Part shown: in pieces, positions 1 to 6,784 of the stretch | Numbering within the stretch: position 1 is the first letter of the stretch | Layout of the letters: the number at the start of each line of letters is the position of its first letter | Source: Ramlibacter tataouinensis TTB310 | GTDB taxonomy: Bacteria; Pseudomonadota; Gammaproteobacteria; Burkholderiales; Burkholderiaceae_C | Assembly: GCF_000215705.1 (NCBI RefSeq) | Contig: NC_015677.1 | Location: 1,376,001-1,440,000 of the forward strand | DNA length: 64,000 nt | Direction of reading: 5' to 3' | Made by a program: the position numbers and the translations under genes | Notes under the pieces: generated by a model | What the model saw: only the letters and a program-made list of their open reading frames with translations | What the model was told of the DNA's origin: nothing | Database searches by the model: none

Positions 1-1
1 G

Positions 2-496
2 GCCATGGTGTTCCAGCGGCCTTTCGTGATGCGCACCAGCGCCGCCAACAACGTGGCCCTCGCGCTGTGGCTGCGCGGCACGCGCTGGCGCGCCGCGCGC
101 GAGCAGGCGCTGGGCGCGCTGGCCCGCGTCGGCCTGGCCGAAGTCGCGTTGCGCAACGCGCGCGCGCTGTCGGGCGGCCAGCAGCAGCGCCTGGCGCTGG
201 CCCGGGCCTGGTGCCTGCAGCCCGACGTGCTGCTGCTGGACGAGCCCACCGCCAGCCTGGACCCGCATGCCAAGCGCGAGGTCGAGGCGCTGATGGCCCA
301 GTTCGCCGACGCCGGCACCACCCTGGTCTTTGCCAGCCACAACCTGGGCCAGGTCAAGCGCCTGGCCAGCCGCGTGGTCTACCTGGAGCAGGGCCGCGTG
401 CTGGCCGACGCGCCGGTGGCCGAGTTCTTCGACCGCGTGCGACTGCCCGAGCTGTCGCGCGAGGCCGACCTGTTCGTCAAAGGAGAAACCGCATGA
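2..496 (+). CDS. tupC: Tungstate ABC transporter ATP-binding protein, 5'-truncated by window
   Basis: ATPase subunit of an ABC importer; the C-terminal 164 codons are present. The ABC signature LSGGQQQRLALARA, the Walker B strand LLLDEPTASLD and the switch histidine in FASHN are visible. Walker A and the real start lie left of the window. The TGA stop overlaps the ATG of the next gene by 4 bp, so the two are translationally coupled. The tungstate assignment rests on the neighbour, which resembles the tungstate-binding protein TupA. By family knowledge the complex would be TupA in the periplasm, TupB in the membrane and TupC in the cytoplasm; tupB is presumably just upstream. A molybdate specificity cannot be excluded from this subunit alone. 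Confidence 0.85.
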   Translation, partial: AMVFQRPFVMRTSAANNVALALWLRGTRWRAAREQALGALARVGLAEVALRNARALSGGQQQRLALARAWCLQPDVLLLDEPTASLDPHAKREVEALMAQFADAGTTLVFASHNLGQVKRLASRVVYLEQGRVLADAPVAEFFDRVRLPELSREADLFVKGETA

Positions 497-1329
497 TCCC
501 CCTTAGTCTCGGCGTCAAGCCCGCACGGACCTTCGCCCGCCTGGCCGCGGGCCTCGCCGCCGCCGTGCTGGCCGCCGGCAGTGCCGCGGCGCAGTCCATC
601 ACCATGGCCTCGACCACCTCGACCGAGCAGTCCGGCCTATTCGGCCACCTGCTGCCCGAGTTCAAGCAGGCCAGCGGCATCGACGTCAAGGTGGTGGCCG
701 TGGGCACCGGCCAGGCCATCGACATGGCCCGCCGCGGCGACGCCGACGTGCTGTTCGTGCACGACCAGCCGGCCGAGGAGAAATTCGTGGCCGAGGGCTA
801 TGCCGCGCGCCGCCACCCGGTCATGTACAACGACTTCATCCTCGTCGGCCCCAGGGGCGACTCGGCCGGCGCCAAGGGGCGGGACATCGTGGCGGCGCTG
901 AAGAAGCTGTCCGCGGCCGGCGCCCCCTTCGTCTCGCGCGGCGACAAGAGCGGCACCCATGCCGCGGAGCTGCGCTACTGGAAGGCCGCCGGCGTCGAGA
1001 ACGGCAAGGGCGGCGGCTACAGGGAGTGCGGCTGCGGCATGGGCCCGGCGCTGAACATCGCCTCCTCGTCCAACGCCTACGCCCTGACCGACCGCGCCAC
1101 CTGGCTGAGCTTCAAGAACCGCGGCGAGCTGGCCGTGCTGGTGGAGGGCGACCAGCGGCTGTTCAACCAGTACGGCGTGATGGTGGTGAGCCCGCACAAG
1201 CATCCGCACGTGAAGGCGGCCGAGGCGCAGAAGTTCGTGGACTGGGTGATTTCGCCGGCGGGGCAGGCCAGCATTGCCAGCTACCGGATCGGCGGCGAGC
1301 AGCTGTTCTTTCCGAACGCGGGCAAGTGA
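493..1329 (+). CDS. tupA: Tungstate ABC transporter substrate-binding protein
   Basis: Periplasmic oxyanion-binding protein of 278 aa. An N-terminal signal peptide runs to about residue 34 (hydrophobic LAAGLAAAVLAAGSAAAQS). The mature protein begins ITMASTTSTEQSGLFGHLLP, and the TTST...SGLF stretch with VVAVGTGQAIDMARRGDADV is characteristic of the TupA group of type II binding proteins. The ATG at 493 is preceded by AAGGAGAAACC, a good ribosome binding site, and overlaps the tupC stop. It would hand tungstate (possibly molybdate) to the TupBC importer. The gene order C then A differs from the common A-B-C. Together with modABC 5 kb away it suggests demand for pterin-cofactor metals, which the downstream hydroxylase would create. 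Confidence 0.85.
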   Translation: MIPLSLGVKPARTFARLAAGLAAAVLAAGSAAAQSITMASTTSTEQSGLFGHLLPEFKQASGIDVKVVAVGTGQAIDMARRGDADVLFVHDQPAEEKFVAEGYAARRHPVMYNDFILVGPRGDSAGAKGRDIVAALKKLSAAGAPFVSRGDKSGTHAAELRYWKAAGVENGKGGGYRECGCGMGPALNIASSSNAYALTDRATWLSFKNRGELAVLVEGDQRLFNQYGVMVVSPHKHPHVKAAEAQKFVDWVISPAGQASIASYRIGGEQLFFPNAGK

Positions 1330-1451
1330 CCGGCGGACGTGTCCGCTTCGGCGATCTGCGCCGATTGGCCACAACCGGACGGTGACTGGCGTCGGTAGCG
1401 TTCGGTTACTATCTCAGCCGTTTCGTACAGCAACGATTTGGGAGGATTGCT

Positions 1452-2687
1452 ATGGCTTGTTGGGTGCAATCGAGGGATCGTCGTGTGGTGGGTGCCCGTG
1501 CCCACCGGCTTCTCGGAATCGGCTTTGCCTTGTTGCTCGCCGCCTGCGGCGGTGGTGGTGGTGGAGATAGCGGCGATGGCGGCGTGCTCACCGTCAGTCT
1601 GTCCTACAGCGGCCATGCGCTGCTGCTTCGCCAGTCCACCATTGCGCCCACCATTACCGGGCTCAGGGGCCGCGCGCCGGACTGCTCTTTGAAATCCGGC
1701 GCACTGCCGCCGGGTTTGATGCTGAACCGGGACTGCTCGATCACCGGCACTCCTTTGGCCGCGGGCAGCTTTCCGATCGTCGTGAACCTGGGTGCCTCGG
1801 GCGTGGCCAATGAGCTCGGCTGGAGCGTTTCAGCACTGGTCCTGGGCCCCTCGGTGACCTATTCACTCCCAGCTTCCATGATGACGGGTGCGAGTTACGA
1901 CTTCACGACGCTGAACAACTTCTGGATCGCCACTGCCGCCGACACCGTGACCTATTCGGTGTCCGAGGGGAGCCTGCCTTCCGGATTGGTCATCGACCCC
2001 GGCACTGGCCGCATCACCGGGACCCCGGCGGTGGAGGGGGACTATTCCTTCAAGGTCACGGCCCAGGTCGTCAATGCCGGCCGCATCGCCACGGCGACCT
2101 CGCGATGGCCGGAGTCGGTGACGGTGAACCGACCGGTGATCCCATACAGCCAGGCGCAAGCCTGGGCCGGGCTGCCATTCCGCTCGACGCCCACCTTGCC
2201 ATCCGGAAGCGTGGCCTACACCTTCTCCGCAACATCCCTCCCGGCGGGCCTCTCCATCGATCCTGCGACCGGCGTGATCTCCGGTATGCCGTTGGAGCCC
2301 GCTTTCAGCGCTGACTACCGTATCGAACTGGTCGGCACCACCGCCGGTGGCGGCACCTTCGCGAACTTCACGAATGTCAGCATCGACGTGGAGTCGCCCG
2401 TCTACATTCGCTACGCAGGAACGGTCGGCCGCGTCGACTCGCCCATGTCGGACATGCCGGTGATCGTGAACAATAGTGGTGTCCAGCTGACGGGTATCAG
2501 CTATAGCTATGCGCTAGACGATCCCTCGTCCCTGCCATTGGGCCTCTCGCTGGACCCCATCACCGGCGAAATCTCTGGCACGCCGAGAGTAGTCTCGGGA
2601 AGGCCCGTGCGGATCAACGTCACCGTCACGATCAATGGCATCAGCTTCGTGGTGCCAGTGGACACTGTCGTGAGTGTGCAAATCTAG
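1452..2687 (+). CDS. Putative-Ig-repeat lipoprotein
   Basis: A 411-aa predicted lipoprotein. After a charged N-terminus of about 18 residues, a hydrophobic segment ends in the lipobox LLAAC (Cys about 34), followed by a Gly-rich linker GGGGGGDSGDGG. The rest consists of about four repeats of the putative-Ig (He_PIG, cadherin-like) type, each with a core of the form SLPxGLxxDPxTGxIxGTP: LPPGLMLNRDCSITGTP, LPSGLVIDPGTGRITGTP, LPAGLSIDPATGVISGMP and LPLGLSLDPITGEISGTP. Such beta-sandwich repeats occur in surface adhesion or carbohydrate-contact proteins; no enzyme domain is visible. The ATG is preceded by GGGAGG at a good distance. The exact role is unknown. Confidence 0.75.
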   Translation: MACWVQSRDRRVVGARAHRLLGIGFALLLAACGGGGGGDSGDGGVLTVSLSYSGHALLLRQSTIAPTITGLRGRAPDCSLKSGALPPGLMLNRDCSITGTPLAAGSFPIVVNLGASGVANELGWSVSALVLGPSVTYSLPASMMTGASYDFTTLNNFWIATAADTVTYSVSEGSLPSGLVIDPGTGRITGTPAVEGDYSFKVTAQVVNAGRIATATSRWPESVTVNRPVIPYSQAQAWAGLPFRSTPTLPSGSVAYTFSATSLPAGLSIDPATGVISGMPLEPAFSADYRIELVGTTAGGGTFANFTNVSIDVESPVYIRYAGTVGRVDSPMSDMPVIVNNSGVQLTGISYSYALDDPSSLPLGLSLDPITGEISGTPRVVSGRPVRINVTVTINGISFVVPVDTVVSVQI

Positions 2688-2719
2688 CTTGGCCGTTTGC
2701 ACCTTTGAGCATCAATCCC

Positions 2720-3304
2720 ATGTCCCTTCTCAAGCTTGCCGTTGTCCCGGCGCTGGTGGCTCTTCTCACCGGCTGCGGAACGGGCGCCCTCCTGAAGCGT
2801 GACTCCCGTGGGCCTTCGCCTGACGAGTCCGTGGTGGTCATCGGAGTTACGCCGAATTTCCGGCTCCACGTCCTTCCCGGAGAAGAGGTATCGGGATCGT
2901 TCAGCAAGAGCCAGTGGTTCGGTCCGGTCATTAACGGAGTGGCCGAAGACGGATACATCGTGGCGACGGTGAAACCCGGTCGGCTGCTTGCGATCACCGA
3001 TGTGTTTGCCACGAACAATGGAGGGTTCTCCGGCCGGCGCTACGTGGCCTGCGGTGGAACGAGAACGCCGGTGTTCCAAGTCCCGGCGGGCAAGCTGTTG
3101 TACCTGGCCGATATCGACTACGTGCCGTCCGGATCGAAATTGTCGATCAGGTACCGCGATCGGCTTGCAGCGGCCGAAGAGCACATCCGCGCGCACTATC
3201 CGCAGTTGAAAGGGAAGTTGGAGCCGCTCGAATATCGCGCACTGCCCACGGCAGACGGATGCGGCGGCGGCACGACGGTGATTCCGATCTATATCCCCCG
3301 GTAG
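2720..3304 (+). CDS. Small lipoprotein of unknown function
   Basis: A 194-aa predicted lipoprotein with the signal MSLLKLAVVPALVALLTGC and a clean lipobox LLTGC. I recognise no family domain in the mature part. It contains several Gly/Pro turns, two later cysteines (in YVACGG and DGCGGG) that could form a disulfide, and a helical stretch near residue 150 (RLAAAEEHIRAHY). It follows the putative-Ig lipoprotein gene after about 30 bp in the same direction, so the two are probably co-transcribed. An in-frame TTG at 2705 is an alternative start; ATG 2720 is preferred because it places the positive charge and hydrophobic core correctly. Neither start has a strong ribosome binding site. Confidence 0.6.
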   Translation: MSLLKLAVVPALVALLTGCGTGALLKRDSRGPSPDESVVVIGVTPNFRLHVLPGEEVSGSFSKSQWFGPVINGVAEDGYIVATVKPGRLLAITDVFATNNGGFSGRRYVACGGTRTPVFQVPAGKLLYLADIDYVPSGSKLSIRYRDRLAAAEEHIRAHYPQLKGKLEPLEYRALPTADGCGGGTTVIPIYIPR

Positions 3305-3351
3305 CGGAGGAGGGCCAGCAGGCCTACGGCGTGGTCTAGGCCTTAAGCGTC

Positions 3352-3832
3352 CTACAGAGCCGCCGTGTAGACGATCGCTCCCCCTGTGCTCGGCGACCTT
3401 GTCGTACAGCTTGCGCGCGACCGAGTTGGACTCGTACGTGTGCCAGTACAGGTGAGCTGCGCCGGCGAGCCTGGCCTGCTGCTTCACACCTTCCATCAGC
3501 GCGCGGCCGACACCTTGTCCACGGACCGCGGTCGAGGTGAAGAGATCCTGCAGGTAGCAGGCCGGACCCACGGCAGTGGTGCTGCGGTGGAACAGGTAGT
3601 GCGCCAACCCGACCACGACGCCGCCGGTTTCGGCCACCAGTGCTAAGACGGGCTCGCCGGGATCGAACAGCCGCTCCCAGGTGGTCTCGACCACGTCGTC
3701 GGGAAGCGCCGTCTCGCCATGACGGCCGTAGAACTCGTTATAGCCCCTCCACAGCTCCAGCCAGGCGGCCCGGTCCGAGCGGGCCAGCTGGCGAACGGTG
3801 GGAGAGCCTGGGGGCAGATGGACCACGGACAT
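3352..3832 (-). CDS. GNAT family N-acetyltransferase, frameshifted near the C-terminus
   Basis: Acetyl-CoA-dependent N-acetyltransferase of about 159 aa; substrate unknown. The GNAT core is plain: CYLQDLFTSTAVRGQGVGRAL (beta 4 plus the Q/R-x-x-G-x-G/A acetyl-CoA loop) and the closing ESNSVARKLYDKVAE. After AEHRG the frame read literally runs on for hundreds of nonsense codons, antisense to the neighbouring lipoprotein gene. Removing one C from the C5 run at 3380-3384 gives AIVYTAAL and a stop at 3352, the ending expected for this family. So there is either a one-base sequencing insertion or a recent frameshift that replaces the last eight residues. The domain itself is intact. Confidence 0.7.
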
Positions 3833-3852
3833 ACCGGTTTCTCTCGCGTGCT

Positions 3853-4257
3853 TTACTGATGCAAATGCGCGGCTGCCCCTTCGGTTCGCTCACGCGCAGC
3901 ACGCCGAAACAGCCAGGCCGACCCGACAAACAAGGCGATGAAGAATCCATTCAACGCCAGGATCTCTGCCGGCGGGCTCCACGGGAGCCCCAATCCTGCG
4001 ATCAGCGCGATCGCCGTGACCAAGGCCTGAGCAAGCGCCATCGCGAACAATGTCTGTGCCATCCCACGAGGCTGGCCGCGCGCGATGGCGGCCCCGATGA
4101 TTCCGACGGCAAGCACCCCGAAGTACATCAGGTTTGCGGGATCGCCGTCCGCGCCGATGATGCCGACGCCAAGACTCAGCCAGACGAGCATGGATGCTGC
4201 TGTGAGTGCAATGCCGACGGCGGATCGGTACGCGGCATTGTTTGTACGTGGTGGCAT
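3853..4257 (-). CDS. Four-helix membrane protein, function unknown
   Basis: A 134-aa hydrophobic protein with about four predicted membrane helices (around residues 13-33, 43-60, 69-90 and 99-120) and a charged C-terminal tail rich in Arg/Glu. I do not recognise the family. It lies just downstream, in its own reading direction, of a truncated attC-like half site (4371-4397), so it is either the first chromosomal gene beyond the cassette array or a cassette whose attC has decayed. The GNAT gene follows 20 bp after its stop in the same direction; the two could share a transcript. Confidence 0.6.
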   Translation of the reverse strand: MPPRTNNAAYRSAVGIALTAASMLVWLSLGVGIIGADGDPANLMYFGVLAVGIIGAAIARGQPRGMAQTLFAMALAQALVTAIALIAGLGLPWSPPAEILALNGFFIALFVGSAWLFRRAARERTEGAAAHLHQ

Positions 4258-4370
4258 GGGCGTGTCTCCGAGGTGGTCCTAGGCGCACGGGACACTGGCC
4301 GCGCACTCTGAAACCGCAATGGTCACTCCCAGGATGATGCACGAGTGTCAACGACACTGAGGCAAGCTCC

Positions 4371-4397
4371 GCGTCCGTGTCGAACGACCTGTTAGAT
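4371..4397 (-). repeat. Half attC-like site (truncated end of cassette array)
   Basis: Read on the minus strand it begins GATCTAACAGGTCGTTCGAC, the same left half as the two neighbouring full sites, but the match stops after about 27 bp. No central palindrome and no GTTRRRY right end can be found before the next gene start at 4257. This looks like the broken distal end of the array. Confidence 0.55.
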
Positions 4398-4404
4398 CGC
4401 AGTG

Positions 4405-4755
4405 TCACGTGATCCCCAGCCCCTTCAGAACTGCCATTGTCCCTAGGCCAGATGCGAGGGCGAAGTAGAAGAACGCCATCTTCCGGCTGGCGGGGAATGA
4501 AAGCTTCTCACAAACCCAGATCAATCCCCGAAAAAAGACGGCCTTGTGGCTGTAGTAGTAGCTCGCCAGGAACATGCAACCCCAAGCGATTACGTACAAG
4601 CCCAATAGGACCGTACCAGCCCCCGGCTTCACCGGTCCGCTCTCTATGCCAGCCGCCTGCGTTGCGCCAAGCAAAGCGAGCAGCAGACCGATGAGGACGG
4701 CGCTAAGGAGATAGCCGGGCTCGTTGCGACTCTCGTGTGGTTTTGGTGCGTCCAT
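4405..4755 (-). CDS. Cassette-borne small membrane protein, unknown
   Basis: A 116-aa protein with a hydrophilic start (MDAPKPHESRNEPG) and three predicted membrane helices at about residues 15-34, 49-68 and 94-115, separated by a basic loop (SHKAVFFRG, SFPASRK). I recognise no family. It is enclosed between the attC-like site at 4768-4848 and the half site at 4371-4397. The start lies about 13 bp inside the upstream core site and the stop about 8 bp before the next one, the tight packing usual for integron cassettes. No promoter of its own is visible; expression would depend on upstream read-through. Confidence 0.6.
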   Translation of the reverse strand: MDAPKPHESRNEPGYLLSAVLIGLLLALLGATQAAGIESGPVKPGAGTVLLGLYVIAWGCMFLASYYYSHKAVFFRGLIWVCEKLSFPASRKMAFFYFALASGLGTMAVLKGLGIT

Positions 4756-4767
4756 GCCGTTCCTGCG

Positions 4768-4848
4768 ATCTAACGTTGGAGATGACCGGCGAACAGTAGG
4801 CCGGCAAAGCCGGCCGATAGGACGTCCGTGTCGATCGACCTGTTAGCC
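4768..4848 (-). repeat. attC-like recombination site 3
   Basis: 81 bp. On the minus strand it starts CGGCTAACAGGTCGATCGAC, has a central palindrome CGGCCGGCTTTGCCGGCC, and ends CAACGTTAGATCGC, a perfect GTTRRRY core. The stop codon of the upstream PIN-like gene lies inside its left end, as is common for cassettes. Confidence 0.72.
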
Positions 4849-5439
4849 GGCAGTTGCATACTCCACCTTTCCGTCAGCAACTTTGAGGTGCCCAGGGCGC
4901 TGAAGGGCGGCGATGACTGCTGAAACTTCCTCCTCCGTGAGTTGCTTTTGAAAGTGGGCGCTTATGGCACTGCGCAAAGCCTTCTCGGTTTGCGGCTTTG
5001 TGGCATTCGGTTGGAGGAGCCTGGAAAGAAACAGGATTGCCCGCTCCTCGGGAGACTTGACTTGAGCCGCCTTCACGAGGGGAATGTCGTCAATAGTCTC
5101 CCACCGCCCACAAAAGATCATGTTGTCTTTCAGGTGCTGGATTAGGGGATCGAACCCTGTGTCCTTTGAGATGATGTGGAAGAAGGCCTCGGGCTCATGA
5201 GAGGCGATACGCCCGATGTAATAGGCGATGTGAAAGTCCAGCGCATTTCGCCCCACGCCGGAGATCTTGATGTACTCCGCCCGATCTCCCAGCTGCTGGA
5301 TCGCGGTGACCAGCTCAAAGGGCAACTTGCTTTGGGTGGCGCCGACGAAGATCTTGGCACTGAAGTGATCGGCGGCAAGAGCCGCCAGTGACTCCGGCTG
5401 CACGCTTTCGTAGTCGATGAGGACGATATTTGGGCGCAA
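4843..5439 (-). CDS. Cassette-borne PIN/NYN-like domain protein
   Basis: A 198-aa protein. The N-terminal 130 residues look like the PIN-like/NYN nuclease fold: strand 1 IVLIDYESVQP carries acidic residues at about 9 and 11, followed by the conserved GRNALDFHIAYYIG helix and the strand-turn ISKDTGFDPLIQHL with a further Asp. These positions match the metal-binding acidic cluster of PIN-like proteins. The C-terminal 60 residues form a separate helical region (KALRSAISAHFQKQLTEEEVSAVIAAL). RNase activity is inference. The gene sits alone in a cassette between attC-like sites. Related proteins are often annotated simply as PIN domain-containing. A lone cassette toxin or defence nuclease is one possibility. 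Confidence 0.68.
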   Translation of the reverse strand: MRPNIVLIDYESVQPESLAALAADHFSAKIFVGATQSKLPFELVTAIQQLGDRAEYIKISGVGRNALDFHIAYYIGRIASHEPEAFFHIISKDTGFDPLIQHLKDNMIFCGRWETIDDIPLVKAAQVKSPEERAILFLSRLLQPNATKPQTEKALRSAISAHFQKQLTEEEVSAVIAALQRPGHLKVADGKVEYATAG

Positions 5440-5454
5440 GTACTCTTCCCTGCA

Positions 5455-5535
5455 GGCTAACGTCGGAGTTGACCGGCGGCCAGTCGGCCGGCGAAGCCGG
5501 CCGGTAGGACGTCCGCGTCGAACGACCTGTTAGAC
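5455..5535 (-). repeat. attC-like recombination site 2
   Basis: 81 bp. Minus strand: left core GTCTAAC followed by AGGTCGTTCGACGCGG, central palindrome CCGGCCGGCTTCGCCGGCCG, right arm GGTCAACTCCGACGTTAGCC. The left arm closely parallels the attC of the aadA resistance cassette (TCTAAC-x3-TCGTTC). Confidence 0.75.
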
Positions 5536-5542
5536 CGCATAT

Positions 5543-5893
5543 TCACGTAGACACCTTCTGTCGATTAAGAAGTGTCGCCGCGATCCTTGCAGCAGCCCAA
5601 GTTATTGCTGCCCCGAAAAATCCAAGCCCCAGAGCCATGGTCAGAGCCATCGCGAGGTGATTTCCTGGACCTGGGCGGACAGTTACGTTCGTCAGCATCA
5701 TCGAACCGGCAAACGCCAAGAGCAGCGCCGGCCCGAACGCCACTGCCGAGACGCCCCACACCACTAGCTTCTGCTTGCGCGATAGGCTTGCGAACCTACC
5801 GGAGCGCAGAAATCTTCGAATGCTTATGGCTGCCCATACTGCAGCTGCAAACGCACCTACAGGGACAGCAGTAACGGCGTTGAGCTCGATCAT
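5543..5893 (-). CDS. Cassette-borne small membrane protein, unknown
   Basis: A 116-aa hydrophobic protein with three predicted membrane helices (about 9-25, 45-67 and 81-105), a basic loop after the first (RRFLRSGRFASLSRKQK) and a short basic tail ending NRQKVST. No family is recognised. Start and stop lie within about 10 bp of the flanking attC-like sites at 5904-5993 and 5455-5535, the compact layout expected for an integron cassette. Its three-helix plan resembles the cassette protein at 4405-4755, but I see no convincing sequence relationship between them. Confidence 0.6.
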   Translation of the reverse strand: MIELNAVTAVPVGAFAAAVWAAISIRRFLRSGRFASLSRKQKLVVWGVSAVAFGPALLLAFAGSMMLTNVTVRPGPGNHLAMALTMALGLGFFGAAITWAAARIAATLLNRQKVST

Positions 5894-5903
5894 GTTGGTA
5901 GCG

Positions 5904-5993
5904 GTCTAACGTCGGCGTTGACCGGCGCACGTGCGGCGAGTGCGCGAAGCGCACGGATGCACGTGTGCGTCCGTGTCGAACAATCTGTTAGAG
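5904..5993 (-). repeat. attC-like recombination site 1
   Basis: 90 bp. Minus strand: left CTCTAACAGATTGTTCGAC, a long imperfect central hairpin around GTGCGCTTCGCGCAC, right arm CCGGTCAACGCCGACGTTAGAC. The right core GTTAGAC fits GTTRRRY; the left core deviates at its first base. Confidence 0.72.
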
Positions 5994-6000
5994 CGCTTCC

Positions 6001-6267
6001 TCATGCTTCGGCCCTGCTGCTCGGATCACCCCACATGCGCTCGTGCAAGTCACGTACCTCCTTAGCCACGTACGGCCAAGCAGCCGTTTTAGTAGCGTTG
6101 TCGAGGTCCCACATCAGGTTTTCCGCGTATGCGACGTCGACAAGTGCCTTCACACAGTCGGGCCCGTTGCAATACTCAGTGGCCATGAATTCAGTTTGAT
6201 CTTTCACCGCGCTCCAATTGCCGGCCCGAGCGGCCTCGTTGGTCCGGTCCGCGAACGCCTCAGACAT
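6001..6267 (-). CDS. Cassette-borne hypothetical protein (downstream partner)
   Basis: An 88-aa soluble, acidic, helical-looking protein with two cysteines in EYCNGPDCVKAL, possibly a metal- or disulfide-forming pair, and a repeat-like helical pattern (ALVDVAYAENLMWDLDNATKTA) faintly reminiscent of short helical hairpins. No family is recognised. The ATG at 6267 overlaps the stop of the upstream 42-aa frame (ATGTCTGA), which suggests translational coupling; an ATG at 6279 would add four residues. The stop lies 7 bp from attC-like site 1, so the gene ends the first cassette. Confidence 0.55.
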   Translation of the reverse strand: MSEAFADRTNEAARAGNWSAVKDQTEFMATEYCNGPDCVKALVDVAYAENLMWDLDNATKTAAWPYVAKEVRDLHERMWGDPSSRAEA

Positions 6268-6388
6268 GGGGAGCCTCATCCGGCGTGTCCCAGCGGTCGA
6301 CCATCCATTCGTCCGTCCGCATGGATTCGTCAGGAAAGCGCTGGCGGAGGCGATCGATGACTTCCTTCTCGTGCGCGTAGTCGTCCAT
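6260..6388 (-). CDS. Cassette-borne small protein (42 aa), upstream partner
   Basis: A short highly charged protein, MDDYAHEKEVIDRL to DTPDEAPHV. The ATG at 6388 lies 8 bp after the GTTAGAG core site at 6397-6403, the usual position of a cassette start. Its stop overlaps the start of the 88-aa frame. Size and coupling resemble a two-gene toxin/antitoxin cassette, but there is no sequence evidence for a known pair. It could also be the N-terminal half of a single frameshifted gene. Confidence 0.45.
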   Translation of the reverse strand: MDDYAHEKEVIDRLRQRFPDESMRTDEWMVDRWDTPDEAPHV

Positions 6389-6396
6389 GCGCTGCG

Positions 6397-6403
6397 CTCT
6401 AAC
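6397..6403 (-). repeat. Boundary core site of cassette array (attI or attC remnant)
   Basis: Minus-strand GTTAGAG directly before the first cassette gene. Unlike the other sites it has no matching left half at 80-90 bp. The best partner upstream is a weak GTTGTCC at about 6430, so it may be the cassette side of an attI or the remnant of a deleted attC. Confidence 0.4.
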
Positions 6404-6732
6404 GTAATGTAGACGGCAGTCTAAAACCTGTTGTCCCGCAGCTGCGGAATAAAACCGACGCGCTGTACATCGCAAGTGCCTGAATTGTCAGCATTTTCTG
6501 TCCTCCCTCGCGTTCTTCAAACCTAATAAATCGTGACCTCAAACCCCGCAGAGGCGATGTCAGGGTGCTGCGGGATAAAACTGCCGGATAAGGTCGCGCT
6601 AAGTAGCTGCGAATGGCGCTGGGCGCACCTAAGTCCTTGTCTCACCTGCATCGGCCCGCGCCATCCTAGCGCCAGGTAGTTGCTAAGTACAAGCACAAAC
6701 CCGCTTCTGCCAGCACTGCCTGCTCTGCCGGA
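6404..6732. other. Gene-free stretch between cassette array and modC
   Basis: About 330 bp without a supported gene and less GC-rich than its surroundings. It contains a 15-bp near-perfect direct repeat GCTGCGGRATAAAAC at 6441-6455 and 6567-6581 and a small palindrome CCGCAGCTGCGG (6437-6448). If the array ever had an integrase and attI, this is where they would have been; nothing coding for a tyrosine recombinase is visible. Confidence 0.45.
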
Positions 6733-6750
6733 GAAAAAGCCGCGTCGGCT
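6733..6750 (-). terminator. Rho-independent terminator of the mod operon
   Basis: On the minus strand AGCCGACGCGGCT is followed by TTTTC, a 5-bp stem with a 3-nt loop and a U-run, 35 bp after the modC stop. Confidence 0.6.
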
Positions 6751-6784
6751 CCTGTGCTCCGTTACCGCCCGTGCGAGTCCTTGC

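Larger units (their letters stand above)
4371..6403 (-). mobile_element. Integron-type gene cassette array without integrase (CALIN)
   Basis: Four small cassettes in one direction, each ending in an attC-like site: three full sites (5904-5993, 5455-5535, 4768-4848), one half site (4371-4397) and a boundary core site (6397-6403). The sites share minus-strand left arms of the form TAACAG(G/A)T(C/T)G(T/A)TCGAC and right arms CCGGTCA-x5-CAACGTTAG or close variants. They differ in the central hairpin, as attC sites do. Cassettes are 350-600 bp, promoterless and encode hypothetical proteins. No intI gene lies within the window. By definition this is a cluster of attC sites lacking an integrase; whether an integrase exists elsewhere in the genome is unknown. 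Confidence 0.75.

Noticed and set aside
2684..3351. C-terminal extension of the GNAT protein by over 200 residues
   Set aside because: The extension is antisense to a lipoprotein gene and has no domain; the family C-terminus appears in the shifted frame with a stop at 3352.
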